From: Paulownia fortunei
Lineage: Eukaryota > Streptophyta > Magnoliopsida > Lamiales > Paulowniaceae
NCBI GenBank assembly: GCA_019321725.1
Contig: CM033123.1
Coordinates: forward strand, 310,001 to 374,000
Length of the DNA stretch: 64,000 nt
Reading direction: 5' to 3'
Made by a program: the position numbers and the translations under genes. This document shows, piece after piece, positions 27,879 to 41,600 of this stretch. The notes beneath the pieces were generated by a model that was not told the DNA's origin, ran no database searches, and saw only the letters and a program-made list of their open reading frames with translations. Position 1 is the first letter of the stretch. Each line of letters begins with the position of its first letter.

Positions 27879-30131
27879 ACAATTTTGCCATGAGAGGTGA
27901 TCAGTTTCTTGACTTAGTTTCCTTGTCAAATTACACTGTCTGGTTTCATGTTTATTGATTCTGTTGTATCAGTCTTAGAATTTTGATATTCCTGTCTTGA
28001 AGCTCGAAGAATTGTATTTTTCAGTAATCTAGATATTGCAGGATTTTCATTGTCTACTAGATGATTTGGTATATTTGAACAACTTTCTAGTGATAATAAG
28101 TACTATTGGCGCTTGTAAGCTCTTGAAGGGTTTTTGGACTTTGCTTCTAAGCTCAAGAAACTCTGTTTAGCGTGGCTAGGTTTCCTAGCTCGTGCTTCCT
28201 TTACTCAGTTCTCAGACAATACCTAAATGCTTATACCATTTGAAATAGCCTCCGAACTAGCATCCTCTCTGTCTCTCTGTTGCGATTGTTTGAGCCCTCT
28301 TGCACATTTCCATGTCTTGAGCTCTAATGAATTTAAAAAATTGAAATATCGACGTTTCTTGATTTAAAGTGTTGTATTTTGGTGTCCACTCATGCTGTCC
28401 ATCTAAAATGTAATTTTTGTAGCATGTGAATATTGCTTGTGCGTTTGAGGCATTAAAGAGCTACTGATACTTTTTGACTGCTCTGTGGTTTGATGACAAA
28501 AGACTGGATGTGATGCTGACATACATTTGTTGTGTGATTTAAATTTTGACAAACTTTTTTCGCAGGTAATGTGGGTAATTGCAAGAATGTTATACTCGAG
28601 TGACAACACGAAAGTGTTTGCTCCTTGTGCTGTCACCTGGAATGAATGGATGCAGATTTGTGACTGTTGCCCTGCTGCCCTTTTGAGGGTAGTTTGCCAT
28701 TATTTTTGTAGCCTACTGTATGATGCTTTCTTGAGATTTTCCTGAATGTTGTGAAATATGACTATCTTCTTCCTAAACTGTGGTGTATATGATTCAGAGG
28801 TCGTTATACCTGGTGGATATGCCTGAATATTTATTTGTGATGGAGGTGGTCGTTTAAGCAGATCAAATTACAGTTTAACAAATTGAAAAATTTGTTCACC
28901 GGGTAATTAACTTGCACTAAGTTTTTTCCTCAATTTTCTCTTTAGTTTATGCTTTGACTACACCCTGGTGGAACCATAAGCGAAAAATACTATGGCCTAT
29001 GAGGAAGCACAAAGCATTGAGTAATTGTATTTACTTTTCGTAGGAGGCTTCTTTTAGGACAAAAATAATTATTATGTACAACAAAGGTATATGCAAATAA
29101 TTTGGTTTCAACTAATTGATTGGGGTGATGGAAGTTCTGACCATTGTGCAGAAAAGGACAACGAAAGAAATGCTGTAGCATAAAACTAAAAGGGATTTTA
29201 TAATTTCCTAGTAGTTAACTAACTATTCTTCCTGAAAACCATATCTTTGTGCCTGAATCGATTCGGAAGATTTCCGTCTACGTGTCAATATTAATTTCAA
29301 TACCTTAACTCAGCCTAAATACTGGTGAAACACGCACGACAATGACAGCCAGCCCTGAAAAAAGCAACAAATTCTTGCGTGGACTAGGTGGTGAAAATGG
29401 CCTTCTGGGCTATACCAGATACTCTTCCTTATAGGTAACCTTTTGATTTGTGTAATTATTACAAGGTAGTTGCACACAATAAGTAGTCAAGTGTTCAAAA
29501 TAAAGAAAAAAATCATTCACAAAATATACAAGAAGATAGTTGCGTACAATAAGAAGTCTAGTGTTCAAAATGAAGACAAAAATTCATTTGCAAAATATGC
29601 AACAAGATAGTTGCACACAATAAGAAGTCAAGTGTTCAAAATGAAGACAAAAATTCATTCACAAAATATACAACAGGTGACCATGTCGCGCGTGATACAT
29701 TTGTAGAAATTTGAGGTATGCATACGCACATTTCAACAGCTATAAATGTACCATAACCAAGATACAGTTATCATCCTCCAAAATCCACATACACAAAACA
29801 AATTGGGGAAAAAAGATGAGAATTTCAAGTTCTAATAAAGTCGGCATCTAAATGGGCCAAAACATAGGGTAGAAAACAGACATTTTTTTTTCAATTTTTC
29901 GGGGATGCACCATATATAAAAAATATAGGCACATTAAAAAATACATTGTTTCTACCTTAGCTCATCAAATTCAGCCGAAATATTCGAAACCAATACTCAG
30001 GTGGGGCCATCCTCCCCACCTTTCCCCTCCTCTTCACCTTATCTAACCCAATATTCATACCCAATGCAAACCCAGAAAGAACACACACTTCTCCTCGACT
30101 GTGTATTCTAATAAACAAAAATACAGAAAAG
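27879..30131. other. eRF3 3' region and plastid S1 promoter region
   Basis: About 2.25 kb with the eRF3 3' UTR, a 70-bp tandem repeat (listed separately), and the promoter and leader of the plastid S1 gene. Small open frames such as 28527-28745 have no recognisable domain. Confidence 0.55.
29461..29675. repeat. 70-bp tandem repeat, three copies
   Basis: The unit contains gatagttgcacacaataagaagtcaagtgttcaaaatgaagacaaa-type sequence. Copies begin at about 29461, 29531 and 29602. Copies 2 and 3 are the more similar pair. Only non-coding sequence is present. Confidence 0.92.
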
Positions 30132-33100
30132 ATGGCATCTTTAGCACAGCAATTTGGTGGGCTGAAATGCCCACCAATCTCAACTGTAAAAAACGACAAA
30201 TTCTCTAATTCCAAGAATCATTACAACACGGTGCTGCCTAAAAAGAGAAGTGTAATATCAGCAGCTGCAGTTGCTATAACAAATGCACAAACAAGAGAAA
30301 GAATGAAGCTGAAAGAGATGTTTGAGGAGGCATACGAGAGATGCCGTACAACCCCCATGGAAGGTGTGGCCTTCACGGTTGAAGATTTTCATGCTACCCT
30401 TGATAAGTATGACTTCAACTCAGAAATTGGTACCAAGGTGAGATTTTTCTTTGCATTTTTTTGGAATTGAGTTTTTTTATTTGTGCTTTTTTAAGTGGGT
30501 GTGAGCTAGAATGAGCGTGCATTTACTTGTTGGATTATTGGGTCTATAAGTATTAAATTTTGGCCCACTGCGTGAGCTATGTGTGTACTCTTATTTCTCT
30601 CTCTGGGGGAAGGGGGGGGGGGGGGGGGGGGTTGAAATATGTGGGCATGCAATAAACGGTTTGTTTTTACAATAGGATTGTCTAAAATCTCTTTTTGATT
30701 GTGGGTTTCTTTGTAGATTCTTTGTTTGTGTCTGCAGTTCGATTTTGGTTTTATTCAGTTGATTATTTACTGTGAAATAATGGAGATGGATGGCTTATAT
30801 TCTGAACTCAAAAGGAGATAGAGAGAGTTTTGCCTTTTATTTCTTTATTCAAGCGTGACATACACTAAATAAATGTACTAAACGTTTTCTGTTATTTTTT
30901 ATAGGATTGGCGTGGAACAAGATTTTATATAAACTGACAATTTTCTTTTACTGGTTTGGCAGAATCATGAAAAAATGGGTGAATTCAATAACAGGATAAG
31001 TACAGGTAGGGTTTTTAGAGATATAATAAGCAGAAACAGCTTTAATAATTTGGATCCAATGGAAGCTTGTGTACCTATACAGTTGAATTCGTTAACGAAA
31101 CTTTTGGATAATGAGGTGTATTGCTTGAAAATTGAGCTGAACTTATAAAACTAGAATGAGTAAATGTGGCAACAGGTAGAGGCAACATTTTATTGCTTAA
31201 ACTATTTTCTTGAGTTCAAGATGCACATTAATTTTTTAGCAATCTTTGGCGGCAATATGTTTATGTAATCTGATAAAGGTTGTTTAAAGATGTCACTCAT
31301 TTGCAGGTAGTATGAGCAAACATTTTTGTTGTGGGATAAGATACCGAACGGATTTATTGTGGAAATGGAAGGTCTCTTTTATGCTTCTTTTGGTCTAGTG
31401 TGGAAATCACAACTTGCACATTATCAAATGGAACTATATGTTACTTTACCAAAGGAATATCCATTTTTTTAGTTCTGCAAAGTAGTTCTCCTCAGTCATG
31501 ATATAGAAAAAGAAAGAGGAGTGTAGGATAGCAAAATTTGCATGATTTAGTTTCTTTTTTTTTTTTTAGGTCAAAGGAACAGTTTTTAATACAGATACCA
31601 ATGGAGCATTAGTTGACATAACTGCAAAATCATCAGCATACTTGCCTTTAAGAGAGGCATCCATCCACAGTATCAAACATGTGGAAGAGGCTGGCATAGT
31701 TCCTGGTTTACGTGAAGAATTTGTAATTGTTGGAGAGAATGAGGCTGATGATAGTTTGATCTTGAGCCTTCGTTCAATTCAATATGACCTTGCCTGGGAA
31801 CGGTGTAGACAACTTCAAGCTGAAGATGTTGTTGTCAAGGGTAAGGTAGGTTTTTTCCAAAACTAAATTTGTAATTGCGCCTAGTGAGTTTGTATCATAA
31901 TTCATTTGCTGCCATTTTGATACTTCCACATTTGCAATATCGTGCCCTGCTTTGACAATTTTTGTAAGTCAATTTGCCTTATAATCAATTTAAAGGTGTC
32001 TGTATTAAAACATGCTTTAACTAAATTTCTTTGTATCAACAAGCAGGTAGTTGGAGCTAATAAAGGTGGAGTGGTGGCTGTGGTGGAGGGTCTTCGTGGT
32101 TTTGTTCCATTTTCACAAATCTCGACAGTTAGTTCTTTCTTCTGGCATGCTCATGAATCTTTTTGTGATGCTTAACTATCCTGAATTTTCAGCCATGGTT
32201 CTTTGAATTGCTACACATTGTTAAGGATTCAGTGTCAAAGATATAGAGAATTGTGATGATGCCATAAAAATTGCTCTAAAGCTTGCGTTTTTACCCCATT
32301 TGATGTGATGTGTTTTCCAGTCCTTAATGTTCAGTGAAATATTATCTAAATTATATTCAGTTCATGTTATTGTTAATTAGAAGTTATTAAGTGTTCTAGT
32401 GATTTTGAATCAGAAATCAACTGCAGAGGAGCTTCTGGAAAAAGAACTACCTCTTAAATTTGTGGAGGTTGATGAGGAACAGTCCAGGCTAGTCCTCAGT
32501 AATCGCAAGGCCATGGCTGATAGTCAGGCACAGCTTGGAATTGGTTCTGTAGTAATTGGCACTGTTCAGAGCTTGAAACCTTATGGTGCCTTCATCGACA
32601 TTGGTGGAATTAATGGTCTTTTGCATGTCAGCCAGATTAGCCATGACCGTGTCTCAGATATTGCTACAGTTCTTCAGCCTGGTGACACTTTAAAGGTGCA
32701 CGTCTGCACACTAATGTACTTGCTTGCAAGTTGCAAGCCTCCAGAGAATTGGTACTCATGTGTTAAATCTTGCTGCAGGTTATGATTCTCAGCCATGACC
32801 GTGAGAGAGGCCGAGTGAGCCTCTCTACTAAGAAGTTAGAGCCTACTCCTGGTGACATGATTAGGAATCCCAAGCTTGTTTTTGAAAAGGTACGTTTTGT
32901 GGAATGCCTCTCGCAAAATAAATGCTACCTGATCATTTTGCTTCAGCATTTTTTTGCTCAAGTTCAGTGAAGCTTGGGTTTGGTTCCAACTGCGGCAATA
33001 AAATAGATAGTTGATTTGGATCTTAATGCTGCCAGTATCTTATAATTGGGCAAACGAAACCAGTCTTTGTTATGTTGCCTTTCTTTATGCGATTGTTGCT

Positions 33101-33919
33101 CTCCCCTGCATCTTACTGGCATGTATATGAAATTTGTGATTTGTTCTGACAGGCGGAAGAGATGGCTCAGACTTTCAGGCAAAGAATAGCTCAAGCAGAA
33201 GCCATGGCCCGTGCTGATATGCTAAGATTCCAACCTGAGGTAATTCCTGCATATTTGAGGTTCTGCTTTTCTATCACGTAAACAAGATTTTGTTAATCTT
33301 TTTTCCCCTCTAAAATAAGCCTAAGAGTTCTGTGGCCTTCAAAAATGAAAAAAGTTGACATTTGGGGGCATTGGTCATCTCCATTAAAGGACTTGTCAAA
33401 TTATGTTCAAGAATGATACATCTCCCGTTGCCGGAAGATGAAAAGTAGTCAAGCTCATGTTGCTCAAGAAATAAGCTCTATGTATTGTAATATAATACTG
33501 AATACTGAGGAATTACACTAGTTGAAGTAGCATTCTAGCTTCACAATGTCAACATACTCAACCATCATGTCTAGATCAGCTTTGAATCACTCATTGCATA
33601 GTCATTATTTTTTTGGGAATTAGCACACAGCCATTTTTGACACAAAGGATGATTTCAATCTCACTTATTTTAGGGTAATAGATTAGATTAGTCTAAAAAA
33701 AATCCACTTTTAGAGCACGCAGGAATGCCTTGCTTAATTAATGCCTAACATGAAGCTGATTTCCCTTCCCCCCACCCTGTTCTCTCTCTGTCTTCTGTGT
33801 CTCTCTCCCCCTTCCAGAGTGGATTGACCCTGAGCTCTGAAGGGATATTAGGACCTCTGACTTCAGACCTGCCGGCAGACGGTTTGGATTTAAGTGATAT
33901 CCCCCCAGCTGAAGATTGA
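30132..33919 (+). CDS. RPS1: Plastid 30S ribosomal protein S1
   Basis: Nuclear-encoded chloroplast S1, which binds mRNA on the 30S subunit during plastid translation initiation. The seven exons are 30132-30437, 31570-31845, 32047-32127, 32414-32695, 32779-32889, 33153-33239 and 33818-33919. All junctions are phase 0 with GT-AG, giving 414 residues, like other plant CS1 proteins. The first 45 or so residues are a basic, Ser/Asn-rich transit peptide. Three S1 RNA-binding repeats follow at about 103-172 ([17 protein letters not shown]), 189-257 ([19 protein letters not shown]) and 264-338 ([18 protein letters not shown]). A charged helical segment and an acidic tail ([16 protein letters not shown]) end the protein. 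It lacks the six-repeat length of E. coli S1, as expected for plastid S1. Confidence 0.96.
30612..30631. repeat. Poly-G tract, 20 bases
   Basis: Run of 20 G residues in intron 1 of the plastid S1 gene. Confidence 0.95.
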
Positions 33920-35661
33920 AGAAGCTGCACATTCTTATCTTTTTATATTCCAATGGTTTACCAAAGGGTTTTTGAACCTTTCAGCTGTATGTAGGATTTT
34001 AGCGTTGGTTTTGTCATGATGGATATCTCAGCTCCACATTATTCATCTTAATATCTACATTTGGTGCTCATCTTGTCTATTACAATCAAAGACCACACCA
34101 CCAGGGACATAGAAGAAGGCTGTGCCAGCTTAATGCATGAAGAAGCTAAATTGTTATCAGAATTCAGCAATGGTTATCTTTGTTTGTTGAAGTGATGACC
34201 AGTGTATCTTTCCCTCAAATACTTAACAATTAATTATATGAACTGAAAAACATATAGCAAAGCTTACATCAGAGTTAGACTAACACCATATGCTCCAACT
34301 TAAATATAAAATTTTGCTACTCAAGTTAACCCCAATTGGCCTATATGATTACAAGGTTCCAGAAATTTGCTTTCCTCTTCGTTATTCTATTCTATTTTAC
34401 TATTAGAGTTCTAACCCACAAAGTAACTTGGATAAATTTAGAATCACTAAAATACATAATCTCAGTTTTATATTTAAGATGGGGAATTCAGAATGTTACA
34501 CTGTTTGAATTTTGGATTTTGATGAGGAAATAAAAAAGGGAAAAACATTTAAAATAAAGTACAAAATACAATTATTTGATGAGAAATTATATCTTTTAAG
34601 TATTTTTCTCACTAAAAACTAAGTTCAAAACAATAGCGTTAGTGTCAATATCACCAAACAAATAAAATAAATATGAATCAATTTTATGATTTAATAGAGT
34701 CAAATTTAAGTCGACTTGAATTTGTGCCAACAAAAATTTATTATTGCTTCATCTATTGATAAATGCTGCCTTCAACTAAGTCGAATTAGATTGTAGATTA
34801 AAAACTGTCATTGAAAGAAACTCAAAATAATTGAACATGATATTCAAGAAAAGTTATACTAATCTGTGCTTGCAGACTAAAGGATAAAATTCTACTAGAC
34901 AAAAATCAACTGTCATAATCAATCTCTTATTCAATATTTAGGATCACACTCGGTGCGTAAGACCTTAGTCCGTAACCTGCCACAGCATATTCTAAAATTA
35001 ACCCATCAACGCAGTTATTTGCCGTTGGCCTCAGAGGGATCAAGCAAAGAAAATACGGATTCATTCGTTAAAATGAAATAAAATCAGGCGAATGTAGAAT
35101 ATGTAATAAACTGACCGTAATGTCAACTCTTTAGACTTTATGTAAGCAAGAACCAACAATCTCCCTGATCGCTACCCAGAAAGAAGCGACAATATGGTAA
35201 ACTATGTTCATTAACTGAGATGAATTACAGTATGAAGTTTATTACAACAAAAACACTAAACAAGACCACTTGCGCAGGTCCTGCTCGTGTATGACTATAG
35301 AGATAATATACATAACAGAGATGCCCCAGCATATATACAGCTATTCCAGAAAGTAGTTGAGATGATATCTACATGGTCTCTCTCTCTAATGCTGCTTTTG
35401 ATCTGCTAAGTTTTGACTCACCTGCAAACGTATCTAGTGAACTAAAGGTGCTCGATAGGACTCCCTTTTAACACACTTGTTCTGAACAACTTATCACCTT
35501 GAACGCAAGTGAGTCGAGTTGTTCCAGAAGAAACTGAGAAGCAGCCCTTTGTGGGACAGGAATTGATCTGTCAACAGGAATCAAATCCAGTGAGTCAAGG
35601 AGTTGTGTTGCTCTGGGCAACACTTGAAAGCAATCCTTTGCTGGACAGTTATTGGCCTCTA
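33920..35661. other. Convergent intergenic region
   Basis: This lies between the stop of plastid S1 (+) and the stop of the UPL6-like gene (-), and holds both 3' UTRs. I see no separate gene. An imperfect 81-bp direct repeat lies next to the UPL6 stop (listed separately). Confidence 0.6.
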
Positions 35662-35671
35662 TCAACTTAAG
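35509..35671. repeat. Imperfect 81-bp direct repeat at the UPL6 3' end
   Basis: 35509-35589 and 35590-35671 both begin gtgagtc and share cagtt-rich, (g/a)agca(g/a)(c/t)cctttg(t/c)(g/t)ggaca and tcaac blocks. The second copy overlaps the UPL6 stop codon and the first lies in the predicted 3' UTR. Confidence 0.6.
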
Positions 35672-38600
35672 TCGAAACCAGCATCAGAATTTATAGCATA
35701 CAATAATTTCTGCTCCATTTGCTGTTTGCTGTATGAACATGATACCGGTCTCAGTAATTACATTAGCAATGCTGAAACAGCTCACACAACATTAACTTAA
35801 CATCAATCTGAATGCAACAGCAAGTATTAATTTGTGATGGAAATTGAATTGGAGGAACTAGCCAACCAATCCGGAAATATTACTAATTCAGATGTACATT
35901 GCCAGGGATTATTTCCTAAAAATAGCAGACAGGTGGCTAAATACAAACCTTCGGTAAGGAGGAAGTTTAAGAAGATTCATGCAAGTGGCAGATGTTGGCA
36001 AACGATCAAGAGCTTCTTCAGACGCATTACCAGCAGTCCTGTCGGACAAAAGGGAATATTTGTCAAATGCTGAAAGACTACATAAATAAGATAAGACTAA
36101 TTAACGGTTAAGAATAAGAAGCACCAGCTGCAATGTTACCTCTGTATGCAGAAAGTAGGCTCCAAGTACTTAAATCCAAGCAAAGGCCCACGAGAACATC
36201 CAGTTGCAAATCTGAGAGCAGAAATAAAGAAGAGACTGTGTCAAAGAAAAACCACAATATGGATACAACAGGTCAAAGTTATTGGCTTGAGATCCATGGC
36301 CCAGTGTATTTCAACGTGATTTGCAGCAGGACAAATGAGTTTGAATATAGGATTCAGAGGTGTGATATGGATTTGAGCTGACCAAATCCCAACATTTTGT
36401 TTGGTTAGCAGAAGCAAATAGTAGGAACTTTAATTAATCAAACATTTATTTTTAGTTATTGAAGAGAAACTTCCCATCATTTTAACTCTAGTCCAGCATT
36501 AATCTTAAAACTTCAAAGTTGAGCCATTATTTTTGGTTGAAGAAGTGGATAGGAACTAATACTATGCACATTCCCTTTTAATTAGATCACAGGATTTGAA
36601 ATCCAACTTTTTTTTATCCAAATCCTTGATGCAGACACAATACTATATATACTTGTAATTACCAACTACATAAAATGAAAGGAAACTACTAAGAAGAAAT
36701 TGAAAAAAATGGCACTAGAAACAAGTGAAACAATCCATTTCCGACCATCAATACATGAACAAAGCACCCAAATATACAAAAGTTATTATCACAAAATGAA
36801 TCACCAACTCCGGAATATTCAGACAAAGCAAAGAAGACATGCAAGCAACAGAAAGAACGTCGAAATATTTTAAAGGTGCACATGTGTTGACATTAAAAAA
36901 ACAAAAAAAAAATCAAAAAGATTTTAAAAAAAAAAAGAAGGTAAACTGATGCTAAGAGTCTAAGACAATTAGACCAGAATTAAGACTATGTCATATAAAT
37001 TAACTAAGTTCAGTTGCTTCCGCTGCATATGGCGCACACAGCTTTAGCAATATCCCAAACATTAAATAGTACTTGAAAACAGAAAGAGATGATAAGGCAT
37101 ACTTCAAAATTTTCCTCTGATTTGCCAAGCTAAGGTTCTGAATAACTTCCCAGAACATTTCAATAACATAGTGATCCTGCCAAAATAATTGCTAGTTAGC
37201 CATGTGTATAGAAAAGAAGTAAATAAAAAAAAGGCACCAGAAACAAATATAAAAAACCAGCATGCAAAAAACTCATCTTCAAAAAGTTTTTGACAGACCA
37301 AGTTCACATCACAAGTTAGACAAAATCACACTTGACCTTGACGGGGAATTTACCAAATCAAGTATATGTGCATAAGTTGCCAATCAGCCTGAAATTCCAG
37401 GTCATGTGGCTGTGGCTATTTAAGAGTGAACCACAGAGAGGAAAAGAGTATAAAACAACTTCTTTGGGTTCACTGCACATACTCCCAAAAATGGATTTCC
37501 TTCATTGCAGGCAGTTCAATGAAAAAAGAAAAGTGTATCCAGCACATGTATGGAAAGCAATTGCAGAGAAGCGGGTAAAGGTAGGTATTTGATAGACTCG
37601 AAAAGCAAGCAAAATTACAAGTTAAGAGTGTAGGAAGATAAATATTTCTAGCACATGAATCGAAAATGAGAATAAAACTGTTCAATGTTTTTCTTTTTCA
37701 CTCCGGGGCAATCCATTTCTGAAGTACTAATTTGAGGTGCTGCAATTCAACAATTCCAAGATGGAGATATTGTATGTCATTTCTTGTTTGAAATCCTCCA
37801 TCAAGGGGCCATAACCTTTTAAAAACTCACCTCCACAAGATCCAAATCAGCATTTCTAAATTTATCCATTTTAAGGTTTGGTTACATCCAAAATTGTTAT
37901 AAATGCAACAATTCAAATCTTCAAAGTAAGAAAGTGCAGAGTACAGAGAAAAGAAACTGACAAACAGGAACAGATTGTCATCAAATAAAAAGTGGACAGA
38001 AGTATACACAAGACAGCTTCAACAAAAGAGAAGCCATAATTTTATTTTGTCTCCAGTAGCAATGTTCAAAGTACATTTAAGGAGAGAAGCAAACTAGTTG
38101 ACAAAAAGGCGTAAGAGCTTACCTCGTGATAGCCACCTGTATAATTAGTATGAGCTCGAAGATCATCAACATCAAATCCATCTACTGATCCCGATATTAG
38201 AAGCTGGGGCAGAAGACAAAAGCCTTTAGCAACGAGTTATCATTTCGACTAAGGATAATTTCCTACTAAATACAGCTTATAATTAATGGGGCACACATAA
38301 TAACTATTGATGGTGAAGCAGACCAATAAAAATGCCATCCAATTCAGTGCAGGGGTGGAAGTACAATACTCAGTCTCAATGCAAACATACAAAAACTGAA
38401 ACTACGTACACTAAAAATACTAGGTCTGACGATATTCAGATAAAGTAGAAATTTCTTGATTATATGCATATAAAGTACTTTATCTTGCCATTAACTTTTA
38501 CCCTGGTCATTTAATCCATACAGAAAGAAAGATAACAAATGATAATAAAAATAACGAGTGAGTTCTATCAAGCCCATGTGACTTCTCTCAGCAATGATAA

Positions 38601-41600
38601 AGAAAAATAGAAATATAGAGGAAAGTTTCAAATTAGCCAATCAAGGCAGGCAATAAAATGTTCTCCTAACCACTCTTCCAACCCCATTCATATCCCAAAC
38701 AACAGATGTTAAAGATTTAGCCAACATCTGATCACGTTTCTCTCCTTCAAGTCTTTCTAGTCTTGTTAGAATATCAACCTCACCCTTCATATTTTCTTTT
38801 TAATCATCAGAAACACATTGTTTTGAATAATCAACCCAATTGCCTAGATGTATTGAAAGGACAAGTCAGCATTATGACACTGCCAGTCTCAAAATACAAC
38901 CTATAAGTGCAGGAGCAGAATTTGCCGGTTGGTATTTCAGTAAAGGCAAGCACTTGGCCCACACAAAATTTGACATAGAAGTACCAGTTCATGTTCCATA
39001 TGACGCACAACGATCGGTGAAAGATTACACAAGATGACATAAACTATTGACAGCATGTCTGGGTTTCTCACCATCTCAAATAGGGCCTATACCCAAAAAA
39101 GAAGGGACCCCTGACCCATTTTTATTGTTGAGAGACTTTAACCAGTCGCGCCACAAAAATGATTCCATCCATTATGTTTGAACCACTAAACCAAGCCATA
39201 CTAGGCCATGGAAAGTGCAAAGCTTCTTCGCGAAAAAAGTCAAATTGTTCACATTGAGTGTAAGGATGGCAATGTGATAGGGTCTAACAGTTCATAAGGT
39301 GGATTATATTTACATTTTTAAAGCCATGCCGGCTTGGTGCTGATACTGGATTTAATCATATTACATCATATTATTTAAGAGACCCACATGGACTCTTGGG
39401 CGTGGAAATGCATTTGGTATTTTTCCAGTGCCATCCCTATCTTATTTTATTAATTTACTTTATCAGCTAACTTTTCAAACATATCTTTCACTTTTTTTCT
39501 TCATATACTCTTCCTATCAGCAATTGAATGCTCCTATCTTCTTTTTGGGATATCCACAAATGCCGTCTTATTACCTAAGATGGCATTTTTTAAGTAAACA
39601 CCTCTGGCTTAAAGTAATTATGTGAAACCGCCAACCATAAGCCACTACTTTCAAGGTTAAAATTATAAAAATTCACAGAACTTTCAGTTTTTTTTACTCT
39701 CATCTAAAACTCAGTGCTATGTTAAACATATGCAGCTCCAATTTTCTTTTTGGGACACCCACGAATGTCGTCTTATTGCCTAACATGGCAATTTTCTTAG
39801 CAACAACCTCTCGCTTAAAGTAATTATATGAAACCGCCTACTCTAAGCCACTACTTTTAAGATTAAAATTAAAAAAATTCAGACTTATCTAAAACTTAGT
39901 GCTAAGTCAAACATGAACAAATGGAGGGAGTACTAAAATAAAAACTAAAAATTAGTAACTACATGAATTCTTTAGATAAACATATGCATAACACATCTTA
40001 AAAATATTACTCTTTTAAAACTAAGCACATGCTTCGACTGTGCAACAATTACTAGTATGCGTATGTTATTTTTCGTAATGATTTCAATGTTTTAATGATT
40101 TTTTAATATTTTAGTTTAAGTTGCTCCTATCGAAAAAACATGTTACTTGGTTTGGCCAAACCAGCTCTATTGCGATCCCTTATCAATTGTGGCCACTCAG
40201 GTTTGCAATTACACCAAAGAAATATATTGACAAATTTGATTCAAATAATGGGTATACATGTTAGCTATCAACAATAAAAACTTTACGTTCAGAATCCAGT
40301 TTCATCACTACCAACTCTGACACCAAAGCTCTACTATTGTCCAAGGAATAAGTTTATCCGTAATTTTACCATGAAGGAGAACTTACTAAAAGAGTAAAAT
40401 TCAAGCATAAACCATATTTTCCAAATAATATAACCTCGAGTACCAGAAGTTAATGCTCATTAAACATGTCAATCAAATCTTTCGGAATTAGCCGTTGAAA
40501 CCCTCTCAAAAAATGAGAACTTTGTTGATATATCTGCATAAAATATCAAGATTTTACAATAGCTTGAACCATGTTTCCATTAATTTGATCTTTTATTTTT
40601 CTTGGGAGGGTGGTGATTTTGTTTTAAATGTTCTGTAATTCTTTTTCTCCTTTTCTTTGGGTGGCTTGAGGCCGGGTGAGAGGATGGGCTTGAAAACTTA
40701 GACAACAACCAAATTTGGGAAGGTTTTACTACCTGAAAATTCAATTGATCGTTAGCTACCAGATGAATGAATGTGATGACATTCTCATTCGTGACACGGA
40801 TGTTTTTTCCTCCTGGAAGCAGCTCTTCTTCTGTTTGCTGCCCATATTCATTGTTAACAATTACAAAGTACAACTCTAACTCGGAAATGTCACCCCCATA
40901 ATGCTGCAAGTCATCATAGAGAAAGTAAAATATATATATATACATATATATATTAGAAAGCTATAAGGCTCTTGCCATTGAGTCACGGGGAGATTGAAAG
41001 GCAATGATCGCGATATAGGAAAAGGACGGTCATAAAAGGATATTCTTTACCAGGGATTTTTTGTTGTTTTCCTGCCAATTATCCCGGCACCACAGAGAGG
41101 CGAATTGAACATAAGAATGAACAATTCTCCCCATTAATAGCTTTGGCTTTAAGATAAGGTGGCTATATTAAACTATAGATAGATATTTGACGGGATTTTA
41201 TTACAGTGCAAGTTCCAACTTTCAGTATTTGTTAACCAAAATATCACTTTAAGTTTAGTACTCGGCTCCTTGCAACTAGATTGTACGCAACTAACAACAA
41301 ACCTTGCATGGGAGGCTGGGAGCTGACTTTTATTCTACAGTTCTCATTCTAATGAACTGAACTTCAGTAACCTGAAAATTCGTACTTCACTTACTCGAGA
41401 ATCTGAAGTGCTACTCTTAACATCATGCTTCATGAACCACTTTTTTAGCATCTGTACTCAATATTTGTATGATCCTGCCATCACACTTCTAGCTCTAAGT
41501 ACAAATAAATTGGCCATTCTGCATCATATCTTCCAGACTTTTAAACAAAAAATCCACTTCAAGTAGCACACATATCAGGCACTGAAAAGACCACAAAGAT

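Noticed and set aside
35468..35665. 65-codon minus-strand frame next to the UPL6 stop
   Set aside because: It lies just past the true UPL6 terminus (AGFDLS then TGA) and is most simply its 3' UTR.
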